DNA from: Bacteroidota bacterium
GTDB taxonomy: Bacteria > Bacteroidota > Bacteroidia > UKL13-3
Direction of reading: 5' to 3'
Length of the DNA stretch: 7,143 nt
NCBI GenBank assembly: GCA_947449515.1
Contig: CANFSD010000084.1
Span: 1-7,143 of the forward strand
In this document: piece after piece, positions 6,839 through 7,143 of the stretch
Layout: every line of letters starts with the position of its first letter
Numbering within the stretch: the stretch's first letter is position 1
Position numbers and translations under genes: made by a program
The notes under the pieces: model-generated
Seen by the model: the letters and a program-made list of their open reading frames with translations, nothing else
Told to the model about the DNA's origin: nothing
The model's database searches: none

Positions 6839-6925
6839 GTTTTGCTTTTGAAAATGAAATCAAATTAAAGCAAATTTCTAGCAAATAATTAAACGAAATT
6901 TCCGCTCAATGTTTGTAAATATTAA

Positions 6926-6954
6926 TTGTTCTAATAATTAAATATTTAACTTTG
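6926..6954 (+). promoter_or_regulatory. Candidate promoter (-33 TTG, -7 TAACTTTG) of the gene at 6962
   Basis: TTG at 6926-6928 and TAACTTTG at 6947-6954 are separated by 18 bases and match the Bacteroidota TTG-N(17-23)-TAnnTTTG promoter. The -7 box ends 7 bases before the ATG at 6962, so the leader would be only a few bases long. This is the best two-part promoter match in the window. The surroundings are very AT-rich, which raises the chance of a coincidental match. Confidence 0.5.
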
Positions 6955-6961
6955 AAATTCT

Positions 6962-7143
6962 ATGAAATCTCTACTTTCTCATATACTATTGGCATTATTG
7001 GTTTTCGGTTCGAACCAAAGCTATGCCATCAATGCACCAGTTAATAATAGCCCTGCAAATGGATCGTCTTTCAGTAAATTTGATATTTTTATATATGTAA
7101 ATGCTGTAACAGGGGCAAAGGGTTACCAATTTCAAATTGATAC
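6962..7143 (+). CDS. Secreted protein with signal peptide, N-terminal fragment
   Basis: An ATG at 6962 opens a frame that runs without a stop to the window edge (60 codons plus two bases), so the 3' end is missing. The N-terminus MKSLLSHILLALLVFGSNQS followed by YA shows a Lys, a hydrophobic core and an A-x-type cleavage site. A Sec signal peptide of about 22 residues is therefore likely, with the mature protein starting near INAPVNNSPANGS. No lipobox cysteine is present, so it is not an obvious lipoprotein. The following segment (FDIFIYVNAVTGAKGYQFQID) has the alternating beta pattern and GYQFQID ending often seen in fibronectin type III-like repeats of Bacteroidota surface or type IX-secreted proteins. 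That family placement is inference from about 40 mature residues, and any sorting domain would lie outside the window. It diverges from pepT across 123 bases. Confidence 0.72.
   Translation, partial: MKSLLSHILLALLVFGSNQSYAINAPVNNSPANGSSFSKFDIFIYVNAVTGAKGYQFQID

Noticed and set aside
6938..6949. 12-base palindrome TTAAATATTTAA overlapping the -7 box of the last gene
   Set aside because: It is made only of A and T in a very AT-rich intergenic region, where such palindromes arise readily by chance.

Overview
The window is an ordinary metabolic stretch of an AT-rich bacterial chromosome, most likely from the phylum Bacteroidota. Several signs point there. Start codons lack purine-rich Shine-Dalgarno sequences. 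Three gene starts are preceded by perfect matches to the Bacteroidota -7 promoter element TAnnTTTG. Protein sequence style also fits, notably the compact homogentisate dioxygenase. Genus and species cannot be read from the sequence.

Layout, left to right: the last 43 codons of a class 1 fructose-1,6-bisphosphatase (fbp, +) end at a strong, probably bidirectional hairpin terminator. This is shared with the convergent 4-hydroxyphenylpyruvate dioxygenase gene (hpd, -). Upstream of hpd on the same strand lies homogentisate 1,2-dioxygenase (hmgA, -). The two enzymes are consecutive steps of tyrosine breakdown (4-hydroxyphenylpyruvate to homogentisate to maleylacetoacetate), probably in one hmgA-hpd transcript. 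Its promoter region carries a perfect 12-bp palindrome just upstream of a consensus -7 box. Next is an integral membrane protein of the polysaccharide flippase (MOP/Wzx-like) type (-), which appears to start at TTG. A 177-bp divergent intergenic region with a 10-bp inverted repeat separates it from a cystathionine beta-synthase with a CBS-domain pair (+). That gene ends inside a 15-bp perfect inverted repeat and converges on peptidase T (pepT, -). A final divergent gene (+), cut by the window edge, begins with a clear signal peptide.

Apart from the hmgA-hpd pair, the genes look like independent units: gluconeogenesis, aromatic amino acid catabolism, envelope glycan export, transsulfuration and peptide breakdown. 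I see no mobile element, CRISPR array, RNA gene or defence-type cassette, and no evidence of an undescribed multi-gene system. The points worth a second look are regulatory: the palindrome at hmgA, the hairpin overlapping the cbs stop codon, and -7 boxes that sit almost on the start codons of cbs and the last gene.
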